Shown here: positions 17,034-26,090 of the stretch, piece after piece
Position numbering within the stretch: position 1 is the first letter of the stretch
Layout: each line of letters opens with the position of its first letter
NCBI GenBank assembly: GCA_017744365.1
Contig: JAGIBL010000001.1
Location: 248,001 to 312,000, forward strand
Source: Nocardioidaceae bacterium
Lineage (GTDB): Bacteria; Actinomycetota; Actinomycetes; Propionibacteriales; Nocardioidaceae
Direction: 5' to 3'
Length of the DNA: 64,000 nucleotides
Made by a program: the position numbers and the translations under genes
Notes under the pieces: model-generated
Seen by the model: the letters and a program-made list of their open reading frames with translations, nothing else
Told to the model about the DNA's origin: nothing
Database searches by the model: none

Positions 17034-18161
17034 GTGCCTCCTTCGACCGACGCGGCTCAGCCGCCTGACCGGATCCGGGTCGCCGTCGTCTTCGGCGGCC
17101 GGTCGAGCGAGCACCAGATCTCCTGCGTCTCCGCGGGCAGCGTCATCAACGCGCTTGACCCGGCGAAGTACGAGGTGGTCCCGATCGGCATCACCACCGA
17201 GGGCCGCTGGGTGCTGGAGTCCAACGAGTCGGGCCGTCTCGCGCTCGGTCCGGCCGGCGAGCTGCCCGAGGTGACCGGCACCCGCGAGGTCGCGCTCAGC
17301 CCGAGCGACGGGCTGGTCGTCCAGGAGGCCGGCGAGGTGCCCACGCACCTGGGCCAGGTGGACGTGGTCTTCCCGGTGATGCACGGCCCGTGGGGCCAGG
17401 ACGGCACCCTGCAGGGGCTGCTGGAGCTGGCCGGGGTCCGGTACGTCGGCGCCGGGGTGCTCTCCTCGGCGGTCGGCACCGACAAGGCCTACATGAAGCT
17501 GATCTTCCAGGCGCAGGGGATGCCGGTGCAGCCGTGGGTGCTGGTCCGGCCGGGGGAGTGGGAGAGGGACGCGGCCACGGTCGGCGAGGCGGTCGCCGCG
17601 CTCGGCTACCCGGTCTTCGTCAAGCCCGCCCGGGCCGGCTCCTCGTTCGGGATCAGCCGCGTCGACGAGCCCGGCCAGCTCGAGGACGCCATCGTGGAGG
17701 CGCAGCGGTTCGACCCCAAGGTGCTCGTCGAGGCCGGCGCGATCGGCGCGCGCGAGGTGGAGATCGGCGTGCTCGACGGGCTCGACGGCGCCCGGCCCGA
17801 GACGAGCGCGATCGCCGAGATCCGCGTCTCCGGCCACGAGTTCTACGACTTCGAGGCCAAGTACCTACCCGGCCAGGACACCGCGCTCGACGTGCCGGCC
17901 GACCTGGACGAGGACACCGCCGCGCGGGTCCGCGAGCTGGCGGTGGCGGCGTTCGAGGCGCTCGACGTCGAGGGCCTGGCCCGGGTCGACTTCTTCGTCA
18001 TGCCCGACGGCCGGGTCGTGCTCAACGAGGTGGAGACGATGCCGGGCTTCACCGCGACCTCGATGTTCCCGCGGATGTGGGCGGCCAGCGGGCTGGAGTA
18101 CCCGGACCTCGTGGACCGCCTGGTCGCCCTCGCGCTGCAGCGCGACACCGGCCTGCGCTGA
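17034..18161 (+). CDS. ddl: D-alanine–D-alanine ligase
   Basis: Cytoplasmic ATP-grasp ligase that makes the D-Ala-D-Ala dipeptide for peptidoglycan. The protein has 375 residues. Signatures are 'VFGGRSSEHQIS' at the N-terminus, 'HGPWGQDGTLQG', the ATP-grasp segment 'KPARAGSSFGISRV' and the metal-binding 'NEVETMPGFT'. It starts at GTG 17034 and is probably leaderless. It ends 16 bp before the convergent DUF3515 gene. Confidence 0.96.
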   Translation: MPPSTDAAQPPDRIRVAVVFGGRSSEHQISCVSAGSVINALDPAKYEVVPIGITTEGRWVLESNESGRLALGPAGELPEVTGTREVALSPSDGLVVQEAGEVPTHLGQVDVVFPVMHGPWGQDGTLQGLLELAGVRYVGAGVLSSAVGTDKAYMKLIFQAQGMPVQPWVLVRPGEWERDAATVGEAVAALGYPVFVKPARAGSSFGISRVDEPGQLEDAIVEAQRFDPKVLVEAGAIGAREVEIGVLDGLDGARPETSAIAEIRVSGHEFYDFEAKYLPGQDTALDVPADLDEDTAARVRELAVAAFEALDVEGLARVDFFVMPDGRVVLNEVETMPGFTATSMFPRMWAASGLEYPDLVDRLVALALQRDTGLR

Positions 18162-18177
18162 CTGCTGGCAGGCCTGA

Positions 18178-18678
18178 CTACTGGCAGGCCTTCACCACGG
18201 TCGTGCTCGCCGTGAGGGCGGGGGCGAGGTCGGTCATCGGGGCGAGGCTGGGGCGGTACTTCGCCGGCACCCGCACCTCGACGTTCACGCTGCGACCCAC
18301 GGTGGTCATCACCACGTCGGCGCGCTGGTCCTCGATGATCCGGTCCGGCACGAACCAGTCCACGCCGTTGGCGCGCTGGCACGAGGACAGCGGACCGAAC
18401 TCCTCGGGGAGGCCGACCCCGCAGCGCAGCACGATCGCCGGGTCGCCCCAGGCGGTGGCGAGGTCGCTGCCCTCGGTGGTCCGGCGCTTCTGGTCTGCGA
18501 CCTCGTCGGGCAGCGCGGCGAGCAGCTTCTGGCAGGCGGTGCGCACCGACGGCGCGACGTCGTACGACGGGACGTCGACCTCGTTGCCACCGCAGGCGGC
18601 CAGCGTCGCGCCCAGGACCGCGCACACGACGACGCCCGCCACCAGGGGCAGCGGGCGTCGGCGCGTGCGTGCGCTCAA
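18178..18678 (-). CDS. DUF3515 lipoprotein
   Basis: A 166-residue exported protein of the actinobacterial DUF3515 family. It has a basic N-terminus, a hydrophobic stretch and a lipobox LAAC with lipidated Cys29, so it is anchored to the outer face of the membrane. The core 'GDPAIVLRCGVGLPEEF' is typical of the family. The function is unknown. TTG 18678 lies two bases after the stop of the Lrp-like gene, which supports that start and makes an operon. Its position between ddl and thiL is conserved in actinobacteria. Confidence 0.85.
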   Translation of the reverse strand: MSARTRRRPLPLVAGVVVCAVLGATLAACGGNEVDVPSYDVAPSVRTACQKLLAALPDEVADQKRRTTEGSDLATAWGDPAIVLRCGVGLPEEFGPLSSCQRANGVDWFVPDRIIEDQRADVVMTTVGRSVNVEVRVPAKYRPSLAPMTDLAPALTASTTVVKACQ

Positions 18679-18680
18679 GC

Positions 18681-18917
18681 TCAGATGTGCACGACCGGGC
18701 AGGTCAGCGTGCGGGTGATGCCCTCCAGGGTCTGCACCTTGGCGACGACGAGCTTGCCCAGCTCGTCGACGTTCCGGGCCTCCGCACGGACGATCACGTC
18801 GTACGGGCCGGTGACGTCCTCGGCGAGGATGACGCCCTTGATGTCGGTGATCTTCGCGGCCACCTCGGCGGCCTTGCCGACGTCGGTCTGGATCAGGATG
18901 TAGGCCTGGACGACCAT
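18681..18917 (-). CDS. Stand-alone Lrp/AsnC ligand-binding (RAM) domain protein
   Basis: A 78-residue protein consisting only of the RAM domain of Lrp/AsnC regulators, with no helix-turn-helix ('MVVQAYILIQTDVGKAAEVAAKITDIKGV'). Such proteins form rings and bind amino acids; they may co-assemble with full-length Lrp proteins. The ATG start has no strong upstream site. It is the first gene of the pair with the DUF3515 lipoprotein and diverges from thiL. Confidence 0.88.
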   Translation of the reverse strand: MVVQAYILIQTDVGKAAEVAAKITDIKGVILAEDVTGPYDVIVRAEARNVDELGKLVVAKVQTLEGITRTLTCPVVHI

Positions 18918-19036
18918 CTGCGTCTCCCTCGTCTCGTCGGTGAGTGGACCGAGTGAAACCTACCCGACCCGGGGAGCCGCTGTAACCAGACGACCTCCCC
19001 ACGGACAACTGGGTGCCTGATGGGAGAGTGAGCGCC

Positions 19037-19999
19037 ATGACGCCCTCCTCCCCGTTCCAGCCCGGCGCGACCGTGGCCGACGTCGGCGAGTTCGGCCTCA
19101 TCGCCGAGTTCGGCGGGCGCTTCGAGCAGGGGCCGCGGGTCTTCCTCGGACCGGGCGACGACGCCGCGCTGGTGCGCACGCCCAAGGGCCACGTGGTGGT
19201 CTCCACCGACCTGCTCGTCGAGGGCCGTCACTTCCGCCGCGACTGGGCGGGCGCGTACGACGTGGGCCGCCGTGCCGCCGCGCAGAACCTCTCCGACGTC
19301 AACGCGATGGGCGGCCGGGCGACCGCGCTGACCGTGGGCCTCACGCTGCCGGCCGACCTGCCCGCGCAGTGGGTCCTGGACCTGGCCGACGGGATCGCCG
19401 CCGAAGCCGCGCTGGTCGGGGCCAGCATCGTCGGCGGGGACATCACCCGGGGGAGCGAGGTGGTCATCGCGGTCACGGTGCTCGGCGAGTGCGAGGTGGC
19501 GCCGGTGCTGCGCTCGGGCGCGAAGCCGGGGGACGTGCTCGCGCTGTGCGGGCGGCAGGGCTGGGCCGCCGCGGGCCTGGCCGTGCTCGGACGCGGGTTC
19601 CGCTCGCCGCGGGTCCTGGTCGAGGCCTACCAGCGCCCGCAGCCGCCGTACGACGCCGGGCTGGCCGCCGCGAAGGCGGGCGCCACGGCCATGATCGACG
19701 TCTCCGACGGCCTGGTCGCCGATGTGGGCCACATCGCCGTGGCCTCCGGGGTGGCGGTCGACGTCTGGCGCTCGGCGTTCACGCTCGACGAGCCGCTGCA
19801 GGCCGTCGGCTCGGCGCTGGGGGCGGATCCGATGGAGTTCGTGCTCGGCGGCGGCGAGGACCACCCGCTCGTGGCCACGTTCCCGGCCGGGACGGCACTG
19901 CCGGCGGGGTTCCGGGCCATCGGCGCGGTCAGCGCCGGCGAGGGCGTCACGGTCGACGGAGAGGTCTACGAGGGCCCCTCAGGCTGGAAGCACTTCTAG
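19037..19999 (+). CDS. thiL: Thiamine-monophosphate kinase
   Basis: Last step of thiamine pyrophosphate synthesis: ATP-dependent phosphorylation of thiamine monophosphate. The protein has 320 residues. Motifs include 'LGPGDDAALV', 'STDLLVEGRHF', 'NLSDVNAMGG' and 'MIDVSDGLVADVGH', which bind Mg and nucleotide. ATG 19037 is preferred because GGGAGAG lies eight bases upstream; GTG 19013 and GTG 19028 are in-frame alternatives. Confidence 0.94.
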   Translation: MTPSSPFQPGATVADVGEFGLIAEFGGRFEQGPRVFLGPGDDAALVRTPKGHVVVSTDLLVEGRHFRRDWAGAYDVGRRAAAQNLSDVNAMGGRATALTVGLTLPADLPAQWVLDLADGIAAEAALVGASIVGGDITRGSEVVIAVTVLGECEVAPVLRSGAKPGDVLALCGRQGWAAAGLAVLGRGFRSPRVLVEAYQRPQPPYDAGLAAAKAGATAMIDVSDGLVADVGHIAVASGVAVDVWRSAFTLDEPLQAVGSALGADPMEFVLGGGEDHPLVATFPAGTALPAGFRAIGAVSAGEGVTVDGEVYEGPSGWKHF

Positions 20000-20020
20000 C
20001 GCCCGGCGACGGAAAGAAGA

Positions 20021-20049
20021 ACGGCGCGTGTGCCGAGCACACGCGCCGT
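20021..20049. terminator. Bidirectional terminator between thiL and rpmB
   Basis: A perfect 12-bp stem (20021-20032 with 20038-20049, core ACGGCGCGTGTG) with a five-base loop. On the minus strand it is followed by the pyrimidine-rich TTCTTCTTT, so it is a good intrinsic terminator for rpmB and may also stop thiL transcripts. Confidence 0.8.
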
Positions 20050-20066
20050 CCGGCAGAAACCTGGGG

Positions 20067-20252
20067 TCAGCGGCTGACCTTGCCGGCCTTGAGGCAGCCG
20101 GTGCAGACGTGCAGGCGCTTCGGGGTGCCGTTCACCACCGCGCGGACGCGCTGGATGTTCGGGTTGAAGCGGCGCTTGGTGATCTTGCGCGACCACGGAC
20201 GGTTGTTCCCGAAGCCGGGCTTCTTGGCGCAGATGTCGCAGACGGCAGCCAC
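20067..20252 (-). CDS. rpmB: 50S ribosomal protein L28, zinc-binding form
   Basis: A 61-residue large-subunit protein. It has the 'KKPGFGNNRPWSRKITKRRFNPNIQ' type core and four zinc-ligand cysteines: CDIC near the N-terminus and CTGC near the end. This is the 'C+' version; genomes that also carry a cysteine-free paralogue often switch between them under zinc limitation, but none is seen here. It starts at GTG 20252 with AAGGAG seven bases upstream. Confidence 0.95.
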   Translation of the reverse strand: MAAVCDICAKKPGFGNNRPWSRKITKRRFNPNIQRVRAVVNGTPKRLHVCTGCLKAGKVSR

Positions 20253-20397
20253 CGTGTACTCCTTGGGTGTTCCTGACAAGTCGGTTGGGCCCGGCACGCG
20301 TGCGCGGGCAACCGAAGAAGGATAAACGACGGGGGGCCTTCGACGCGAATCGAGTGCGTGACGGCTCCTGGGGGACCGACGCTATAAGTTGACGCGC

Positions 20398-22053
20398 ATG
20401 GCGGACGAAGCGGCGGGCGAGCAGATCGCCACCTTCGACCTGGGGGCGGTGCGGCGGTTCGCGGACCTGTCGGTCTCCGGCCTGGCCTCCGCCCGCGACG
20501 AGATCGACGCGCTCAACGTCTACCCGGTGCCGGACGGCGACACCGGCACCAACATGTACCTGACCATGGAGGCCGCCCGGGAGGCGCTGCGCGACCGGCT
20601 CGCCGAGGGAGCCGACCTGCGCACCGCGCTGGCGGCGTACGCCCGCGGGGCCCTGCTCGGCGCTCGGGGCAACTCCGGCGTCATCCTCAGCCAGCTGCTC
20701 GGTGCGCTGCTGCGCCGGATGGGCCAGGGTGGTCCGGGAGACCGGTCCGCCTCGCTGGTCGCCGAGGGCCTGGCGCAGGCGGCCGAGGCCGCGTACGCCG
20801 CCGTGGGCACCCCCGTCGAGGGCACCATCCTCACCGTCGCGCGGGCCGCCGCCGAGGCCGGCGCCCGGGCCGCGGAGGACCCCGAGCACCACCTCGGCGA
20901 CGTCCTCCGCGCCGCCGCGGTCGAGGCCCGGGAGGCGCTGGCCCGTACGCCGGACCAGCTGCCGCTGCTCCGCGACGCAGGCGTGGTGGACGCCGGTGGC
21001 GCCGGGCTGTGCGTGATCCTCGACGCCGCCGTGACCGCGGTGACCGGCCAGCGGTCGGTCGCCGAGCCGCTGCCGATGTCCGCGCGGACGGTGCACGCGC
21101 TGCCGACCGGGGACCTGACCGAGGACGGCCCGGCGTACGAGGTGATGTACCTGCTCGACGCCGCGGACGCCGCGATCCCGGTGCTGCGCGACCAGCTCCA
21201 GGCGCTCGGCGACTCCCTGGTGGTCGTCGGGGGCGACGGGCTCTGGAACGTCCACGTGCACGTCGACGACGTCGGCGCCGCGGTCGAGGCCGGGATCGAG
21301 GCCGGCATCCCGCGCCGGATCCGGGTCACCCACTTCGCCGAGCAGCTGGGCCGGGTCCGGGACCGGCGCTCGGCGCAAGGCTCGGGGCGCCGCGGTCGTG
21401 CCGTGGTCGCCGTGGTGGCCGGCCCCGGGCTCGCCGCCGTCTTCGGCGAGGCCGGTGCGCACGTCGTCGAGGGCGGGCCGGGTCGCCGACCCAGCACCGG
21501 GCAGGTCCTGGACGCGGTGCTGGCCACCGGTGCCGAGGAGGTGGTGGTGCTGCCCAACGACGCCGACAGCGTGCGGGTCGCGGAGGCGGCCGCGGTCACC
21601 GCCGAGGAGGACGAGGGCATCCGCGTCGTGGTCATCCCGACCCGGGCCCAGGTGCAGGGCATCGCCGCGATGGCGGTCCACGAGCCCGGGCGCGGCTTCG
21701 ACGCCGACGTGGTGCAGATGACCGCCGCCGCCCAGGGCGCCCGGCACGGCGCCGTCACGGTCGCGGTCAAGCAGGCGATGACCTCGGCCGGGCCCTGCGA
21801 GCCCGGTGACGTGCTCGGCGTGGTCGGCGGCGACTTCGCGGTCGTCGGCGCGGACCTGGCCGAGGTCGCGGTGACGGTCCTGGAACGGCTGCTCACCGGC
21901 GGCGGCGAGCTGGTCACGCTGGTGGCCGGCCAGGACGGAGCCGCGCTCGTGGAGCCCTGTCGCGCCTGGGTCGAGTGCGAGCACCCGGGCGTCGACGTGC
22001 TGGTCTACGAGGGCGGCCAGGAGCGGTACCCGTTGCTGCTGGCGGTGGAGTAG
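20398..22053 (+). CDS. DAK2 (DhaL) domain protein, FakA/YloV-like
   Basis: A 551-residue protein with an N-terminal DhaL nucleotide-binding domain ('LNVYPVPDGDTGTNMYLT', 'LLGARGNSGVILSQL') and a C-terminal DegV-like/YloV domain. Firmicute homologues (FakA) phosphorylate fatty acids bound to FakB; no FakB is encoded nearby, so the substrate is uncertain. ATG 20398 is chosen: TAAGTT (20385-20390) stands seven bases before it, a leaderless arrangement. It begins a long co-directional run that includes recG and rsmD, and recG starts three bases after its stop. Confidence 0.85.
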   Translation: MADEAAGEQIATFDLGAVRRFADLSVSGLASARDEIDALNVYPVPDGDTGTNMYLTMEAAREALRDRLAEGADLRTALAAYARGALLGARGNSGVILSQLLGALLRRMGQGGPGDRSASLVAEGLAQAAEAAYAAVGTPVEGTILTVARAAAEAGARAAEDPEHHLGDVLRAAAVEAREALARTPDQLPLLRDAGVVDAGGAGLCVILDAAVTAVTGQRSVAEPLPMSARTVHALPTGDLTEDGPAYEVMYLLDAADAAIPVLRDQLQALGDSLVVVGGDGLWNVHVHVDDVGAAVEAGIEAGIPRRIRVTHFAEQLGRVRDRRSAQGSGRRGRAVVAVVAGPGLAAVFGEAGAHVVEGGPGRRPSTGQVLDAVLATGAEEVVVLPNDADSVRVAEAAAVTAEEDEGIRVVVIPTRAQVQGIAAMAVHEPGRGFDADVVQMTAAAQGARHGAVTVAVKQAMTSAGPCEPGDVLGVVGGDFAVVGADLAEVAVTVLERLLTGGGELVTLVAGQDGAALVEPCRAWVECEHPGVDVLVYEGGQERYPLLLAVE

Positions 22054-22055
22054 CC

Positions 22056-24221
22056 GTGAAGATCACCTGGGACTCACCGTTGAGCGCGCTCGGCGGCAAG
22101 AAGGCGCCGGAGATCGTCAAGGCGACCGGCTACACCACGGTCGGCGAGCTGCTCGGCCACTACCCGCGCACCTACGTCGACAAGGGCCGGCTCAGCGACC
22201 TGGGCGAGCTGCAGGAGGGCGACGTGCTCTCCCTGGTCGGCGAGATCGTGTACTCCGAGCAACGGCCCTACCGGGACAAGCGCACCGGCCGGACGGCGTA
22301 CCGGCAGGCGGTCACGGTCAAGGCCGAGGGCGGCCAGCTGGCGCTCACCTTCTTCGACCGCGACCACAAGACCGCGCAGTGGCGGACGAAGTCGCTCGCG
22401 GTCGGCCGGATCGGGATGTTCTCCGGCAAGCTCAAGTGGTTCAACGGGCACTGGGAGCTGACCAACCCCAACTCGCGGATGTACGGCGCCGAGGGCTCCG
22501 CGGACGCCTACGAGAACATGCCCGAGCTGATCCCCGTCTACCCGGTGACCGGCAAGGTCGACTCCTGGCAGCTCGAGGAGCTGATCGGGTTCGCGCTGAG
22601 CGTGGTGGAGCCGGTGCCCGAGGTCCTCCCCGACGCCGTACGACGAGAGCGCGAGCTGCTCGGCATCGACCAGGCGCTGCGGTGGATCCACCGGCCCGAC
22701 TCGCACGCCGAGCTGGGGGCGGCCCGCAAGCGGCTCAAGTTCGACGAGGCGTTCGTGACCCAGGCGGTGCTGGCCCGCCGGCGCGCCGAGCACGTGGCGG
22801 ACCCGGCGACGCCACGGCCGGGGACGAAGGGCGGTCTGCTGGACCGGTTCGACGAGCGGCTGCCGTTCACGCTGACCGACGGGCAGCGCCGGGTCGGGGA
22901 GGAGATCGCCGCCGAGATCGCCGGCGAGCACCCGATGCACCGGCTGCTGCAGGGCGAGGTCGGCTCGGGCAAGACGCTGGTCGCCCTGCGGGCGATGCTG
23001 CAGGTGGTCGACTCCGGTGCCCAGGCGGCCCTGCTCGCGCCGACCGAGGTACTCGCCCAGCAGCACGCACGCTCGATGGCCGCGATGCTCGGCGACCTGG
23101 CCGAGGGTGGCCGGCTCGGCGGTGCCGAGGGCGCCACCCGGATCGCGCTGCTGACCGGCTCGCTGGGCACGGCCGCCCGCAAGGAGGCGATGCTGGACGC
23201 CGCCAGCGGGGAGGCCGGCATCGTCGTCGGCACCCATGCCCTGCTGGAGGAGAAGGTGCAGTTCTTCGACCTGGGGCTGGTGGTCGTCGACGAGCAGCAT
23301 CGCTTCGGCGTCGAGCAGCGGGCCGCGCTGACCAGCAAGGCGGGCAGCCCGCCGCACGTGCTGGTGATGACCGCGACGCCGATCCCGCGCACGGTCGCGA
23401 TGACCGTCTTCGGCGACCTGGACACCTCGACGCTCGCCGAGCTGCCCGCCGGTCGCGGCGAGGTGCAGACCACCGTGGTGCCGACCCGCGCGCAGCCGGC
23501 GTGGCTCGACCGCGCCTGGGCGCGCATCCGCGAGGAAGTGCAGAAGGGGCGCCAGGCCTACGTGGTCGCCTCGCGCATCGGGGACGAACCGCCACCGGAG
23601 GAAGGGCCCGAGCTCTTCGCCGTCGAGGAGGTCGCACCCGAGCTGGCCGCGGACGCGCTGCAGGGCCTGCGCGTCGAGATGCTGCACGGCCGGATGACGC
23701 CGGAGGAGAAGGACCGGGTGATGCGGGCCTTCGCCGGGGGCGAGGTCGACGTGCTGGTCTCGACGACGGTGATCGAGGTCGGCGTGGACGTGCCGAACGC
23801 GACCGTGATGGTGATCCTGGACGCGGACCGGTTCGGCGTCTCCCAGCTGCACCAGCTGCGCGGCCGGATCGGCCGGGGCGGACACAGCGGGCTCTGCCTG
23901 CTGGTCAGCAACGCCGCCCCGGACTCGGAGTCGATGGAACGCCTGGCCGCGGTCGCATCGACGCGTGACGGCTTCGAGCTCTCCCGGATCGACCTGGAGC
24001 AGCGCCGCGAGGGCAACGTGCTCGGCGTCGAGCAGAGTGGCCGGCGCTCGGCGCTGCGGCTGCTCTCGGTGCTCACCGACGAGGACGTGATCGTCGCCGC
24101 GCGCGAGGCGGCCGGCGCCTACCTCGAGGCCGATCCGACCTTCGAGCGGACGCCCGGGCTCAAGGCGATGGTGGAGGCGCTGGAGGAGTCCGAGCGCGCC
24201 GCCTACCTGGAGAAGGGCTGA
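22056..24221 (+). CDS. recG: ATP-dependent DNA helicase RecG
   Basis: A 721-residue branch-migration helicase that regresses stalled forks and resolves recombination intermediates. An N-terminal OB-fold wedge domain (about 60-150) is followed by two RecA-like domains. Walker A is 'GEVGSGKT', the Walker B is DEQH ('VVDEQHRFGVEQR') and 'TATPIPRT' is motif III. The C-terminal 'LRGRIGRGGHSG' region is intact. It starts at GTG 22056, two bases after the upstream stop, with GGTGGAG just before. Confidence 0.96.
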   Translation: MKITWDSPLSALGGKKAPEIVKATGYTTVGELLGHYPRTYVDKGRLSDLGELQEGDVLSLVGEIVYSEQRPYRDKRTGRTAYRQAVTVKAEGGQLALTFFDRDHKTAQWRTKSLAVGRIGMFSGKLKWFNGHWELTNPNSRMYGAEGSADAYENMPELIPVYPVTGKVDSWQLEELIGFALSVVEPVPEVLPDAVRRERELLGIDQALRWIHRPDSHAELGAARKRLKFDEAFVTQAVLARRRAEHVADPATPRPGTKGGLLDRFDERLPFTLTDGQRRVGEEIAAEIAGEHPMHRLLQGEVGSGKTLVALRAMLQVVDSGAQAALLAPTEVLAQQHARSMAAMLGDLAEGGRLGGAEGATRIALLTGSLGTAARKEAMLDAASGEAGIVVGTHALLEEKVQFFDLGLVVVDEQHRFGVEQRAALTSKAGSPPHVLVMTATPIPRTVAMTVFGDLDTSTLAELPAGRGEVQTTVVPTRAQPAWLDRAWARIREEVQKGRQAYVVASRIGDEPPPEEGPELFAVEEVAPELAADALQGLRVEMLHGRMTPEEKDRVMRAFAGGEVDVLVSTTVIEVGVDVPNATVMVILDADRFGVSQLHQLRGRIGRGGHSGLCLLVSNAAPDSESMERLAAVASTRDGFELSRIDLEQRREGNVLGVEQSGRRSALRLLSVLTDEDVIVAAREAAGAYLEADPTFERTPGLKAMVEALEESERAAYLEKG

Positions 24222-24226
24222 GGGCC

Positions 24227-24853
24227 ATGACCCGCATCATCGGGGGCTCCGCCGGCGGCAGGAAGCTCCAGACCCCCACCGGCGACGCCACCCGGCCCAC
24301 CTCGGACCGCGTCCGCGAAGCGCTGTTCTCGACGCTGGAGTCGCAGCTCGGCTCGCTGCACGGTCTGCGCTTCCTCGACCTGTACGCCGGCAGCGGCGCG
24401 GTCGGGCTGGAGGCCGGATCGCGCGGTGCCGTCGCGGTGACCCTGGTCGAGTCCGACCGGCGGACCGCCCGGATCGCGCAGGCCAACGCGACCTCGCTCG
24501 GCATCCCCGCGGACGTGCTCGCCCAGCCGGTGGCCCGGGTGCTCGCACGGACGACCACGAGCGGGGCGCCGCGGACGCCGTACGACGTGGTCTTCGCCGA
24601 CCCGCCGTACCCGCTCTCCGACGACGACCTCGCCGAGGCGCTCGCCCTGCTCGTCCGCGAGGAGTGGCTCTCGCCGGGCGCCACTGTCGTGGTGGAGCGC
24701 TCGGCGCGTAGCGTGGAGCCACGCTGGCCCGTGGGCCTGGAACCTCTGGCCGGGGGCAAGGCCACCAAGCGCTACGGCGAGACGATGCTCTGGTACGTTC
24801 GCCGCGCCGGTTCGACCGAGGCCGAACACGCCGAGTCGACTGACGAGATCTGA
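24227..24853 (+). CDS. rsmD: 16S rRNA (guanine966-N2)-methyltransferase
   Basis: A 208-residue SAM-dependent enzyme that methylates G966 in the small-subunit rRNA. It shows the N-terminal 'IIGGSAGGRKLQTP', 'RPTSDRVREALFS', motif I 'LDLYAGSGAVGLEA' and catalytic DPPY ('VVFADPPYPLS'). ATG 24227 is five bases after recG. coaD follows, the order seen in most bacteria. Confidence 0.95.
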   Translation: MTRIIGGSAGGRKLQTPTGDATRPTSDRVREALFSTLESQLGSLHGLRFLDLYAGSGAVGLEAGSRGAVAVTLVESDRRTARIAQANATSLGIPADVLAQPVARVLARTTTSGAPRTPYDVVFADPPYPLSDDDLAEALALLVREEWLSPGATVVVERSARSVEPRWPVGLEPLAGGKATKRYGETMLWYVRRAGSTEAEHAESTDEI

Positions 24854-24875
24854 CAGATCTGACAAGGAGAGCGCA

Positions 24876-25376
24876 GTGCGCAGAGCCGTCTGCCCGGGTT
24901 CGTTCGACCCGGTCACCAACGGGCACCTGGACATCGTGGCCCGGGCGTCCCAGCTCTTCGACGAGGTCGTCGTCGCGATCGGGGTCAACAAGACGAAGGC
25001 GTCCTCGCGGCTGTTCAGCGCCGAGGAGCGGATGGACATGCTCAAGGAGGCCGTCTCCGGCTTCGGCAACGTGACCGTGGCCGGCTTCGAGGGCCTGCTC
25101 ACCACCTTCTGCGAGCAGAACGACATCCACGCCATCGTCAAGGGCCTGCGCGCGGTCAGCGACTTCGACTACGAGCTGCAGATGGCCCAGATGAACTCCT
25201 CCCTCGCCGAGGTCGAGACGGTCTTCATCCCGACCAGCCCGGAGTACTCGTTCCTGGCCTCCTCGCTGGTCAAGGAGGTCGCCATGTTCGGCGGCGACGT
25301 GTCCGCCCTGGTGCCGCCGTTCGTGCTGGAGCGCCTCGGCGCCCGGCTCGCCGAGCGCCGAGCAGCGGACTCCTAG
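24876..25376 (+). CDS. coaD: Phosphopantetheine adenylyltransferase
   Basis: A 166-residue enzyme that adds AMP to 4'-phosphopantetheine in coenzyme A synthesis. The nucleotidyltransferase signature is 'GSFDPVTNGHLDI' with the TNGH form of (T/H)xGH. 'KGLRAVSDFDYELQMAQMN' and the C-terminal 'SPEYSFLASSLVKEVA' complete the active site. It starts at GTG 24876 with AAGGAG upstream. Confidence 0.95.
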   Translation: MRRAVCPGSFDPVTNGHLDIVARASQLFDEVVVAIGVNKTKASSRLFSAEERMDMLKEAVSGFGNVTVAGFEGLLTTFCEQNDIHAIVKGLRAVSDFDYELQMAQMNSSLAEVETVFIPTSPEYSFLASSLVKEVAMFGGDVSALVPPFVLERLGARLAERRAADS

Positions 25377-25389
25377 GAAGGAAGCACAG

Positions 25390-25905
25390 ATGGTGGGGGA
25401 CATCGACGCACGACTGGCGCAGTTGCGCGCAGCCGTCGACGCGGCCCGATCGGTGCCGATGTCGGCCTCGGTGATGATCAACAAGTCCGAGTTCACCGAC
25501 CTGCTCAACCTGCTCGAGGACGCCATCAACGCGACCCTGCAGGACGCCTCCACGGTGATGGGGGAGCGCGACGCGGTGGTCGCCTCGGGGCAGACCGCGG
25601 CCGAGGAGATCCTGCGCGCCGCCGAGGCCGAGCGGGACAAGCTGGTCTCCGACACCGACGTCTACCGGCTTGCCCAGGCGCGCGCCGCCGAGATCGAGGA
25701 CGAGGCCCGCCGCGAGGCGGAGGGGCTCAAGGCCGAGACCGACGAGTACGTCGAGGCCAAGCTGGCGAACTTCGAGCTCACCCTCGAGAAGACCCTCGAC
25801 CTGGTCCGCAAGGGCCGGGCCCGGCTCACCGGAGGGCACTCGCACGCGCTGGGCGACGACTCGGACGTCGACGGAATCGACCTCCCGGACCATCTCGAGC
25901 GCTGA
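25390..25905 (+). CDS. DivIVA-like coiled-coil protein (Rv2927c-type)
   Basis: A 171-residue, mostly helical, charged protein with coiled-coil character from about residue 30 to 145. Its position between coaD and yceD and its sequence resemble mycobacterial Rv2927c, a conserved DivIVA-like protein thought to act in growth or division. That role is inferred. ATG 25390 is preceded by AGGAAGGAAG. The stop codon lies inside the first copy of the palindromic repeat array that follows. Confidence 0.8.
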   Translation: MVGDIDARLAQLRAAVDAARSVPMSASVMINKSEFTDLLNLLEDAINATLQDASTVMGERDAVVASGQTAAEEILRAAEAERDKLVSDTDVYRLAQARAAEIEDEARREAEGLKAETDEYVEAKLANFELTLEKTLDLVRKGRARLTGGHSHALGDDSDVDGIDLPDHLER

Positions 25906-26015
25906 CCCGGCGCAAAGGCGCGCGTAATTTGCGCTGACCTGGTGCAAAGGTGCGAGTGCACGTGCACTTTTGCGCCAGGTCAGCGCCCCACACGTGCACT
26001 TTTGAGCCGGGTCGC
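25901..26015. repeat. Nested four-copy palindromic repeat
   Basis: Four related modules of about 24 bp (consensus near GACCYGGCGCAAAAGTGCAC) are arranged forward-forward-reverse-reverse: 25901-25924, 25932-25956, 25961-25985 and 25993-26015. The inner pair can form a stem of about 25 bp with three mismatches and a four-base loop. The outer pair can extend it. The array separates the DivIVA-like gene from a promoter for yceD-rpmF. Confidence 0.75.
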
Positions 26016-26023
26016 GGTCCGAT

Positions 26024-26052
26024 TGGCCCCGCGAGGCTCGCGCAGATAGACT
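26024..26052 (+). promoter_or_regulatory. Candidate promoter for yceD-rpmF-rnc-mutM
   Basis: TTGGCC (26024-26029) and TAGACT (26047-26052) are spaced 17 bases apart. Predicted initiation near 26059 leaves about 32 bases before the TTG start. The palindromic array just upstream would insulate it from the preceding operon. Confidence 0.5.
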
Positions 26053-26090
26053 CCCGTAGGTTCTGCAGAGCCTCATCAGAAAGTGACACC

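Noticed and set aside
15939-17837. N-terminal extension of the GNAT frame through metB-like and ddl genes
   Set aside because: The extension is antisense to ddl and out of frame with the PLP enzyme; the GTG at 15938 overlapping the upstream stop explains the real start.
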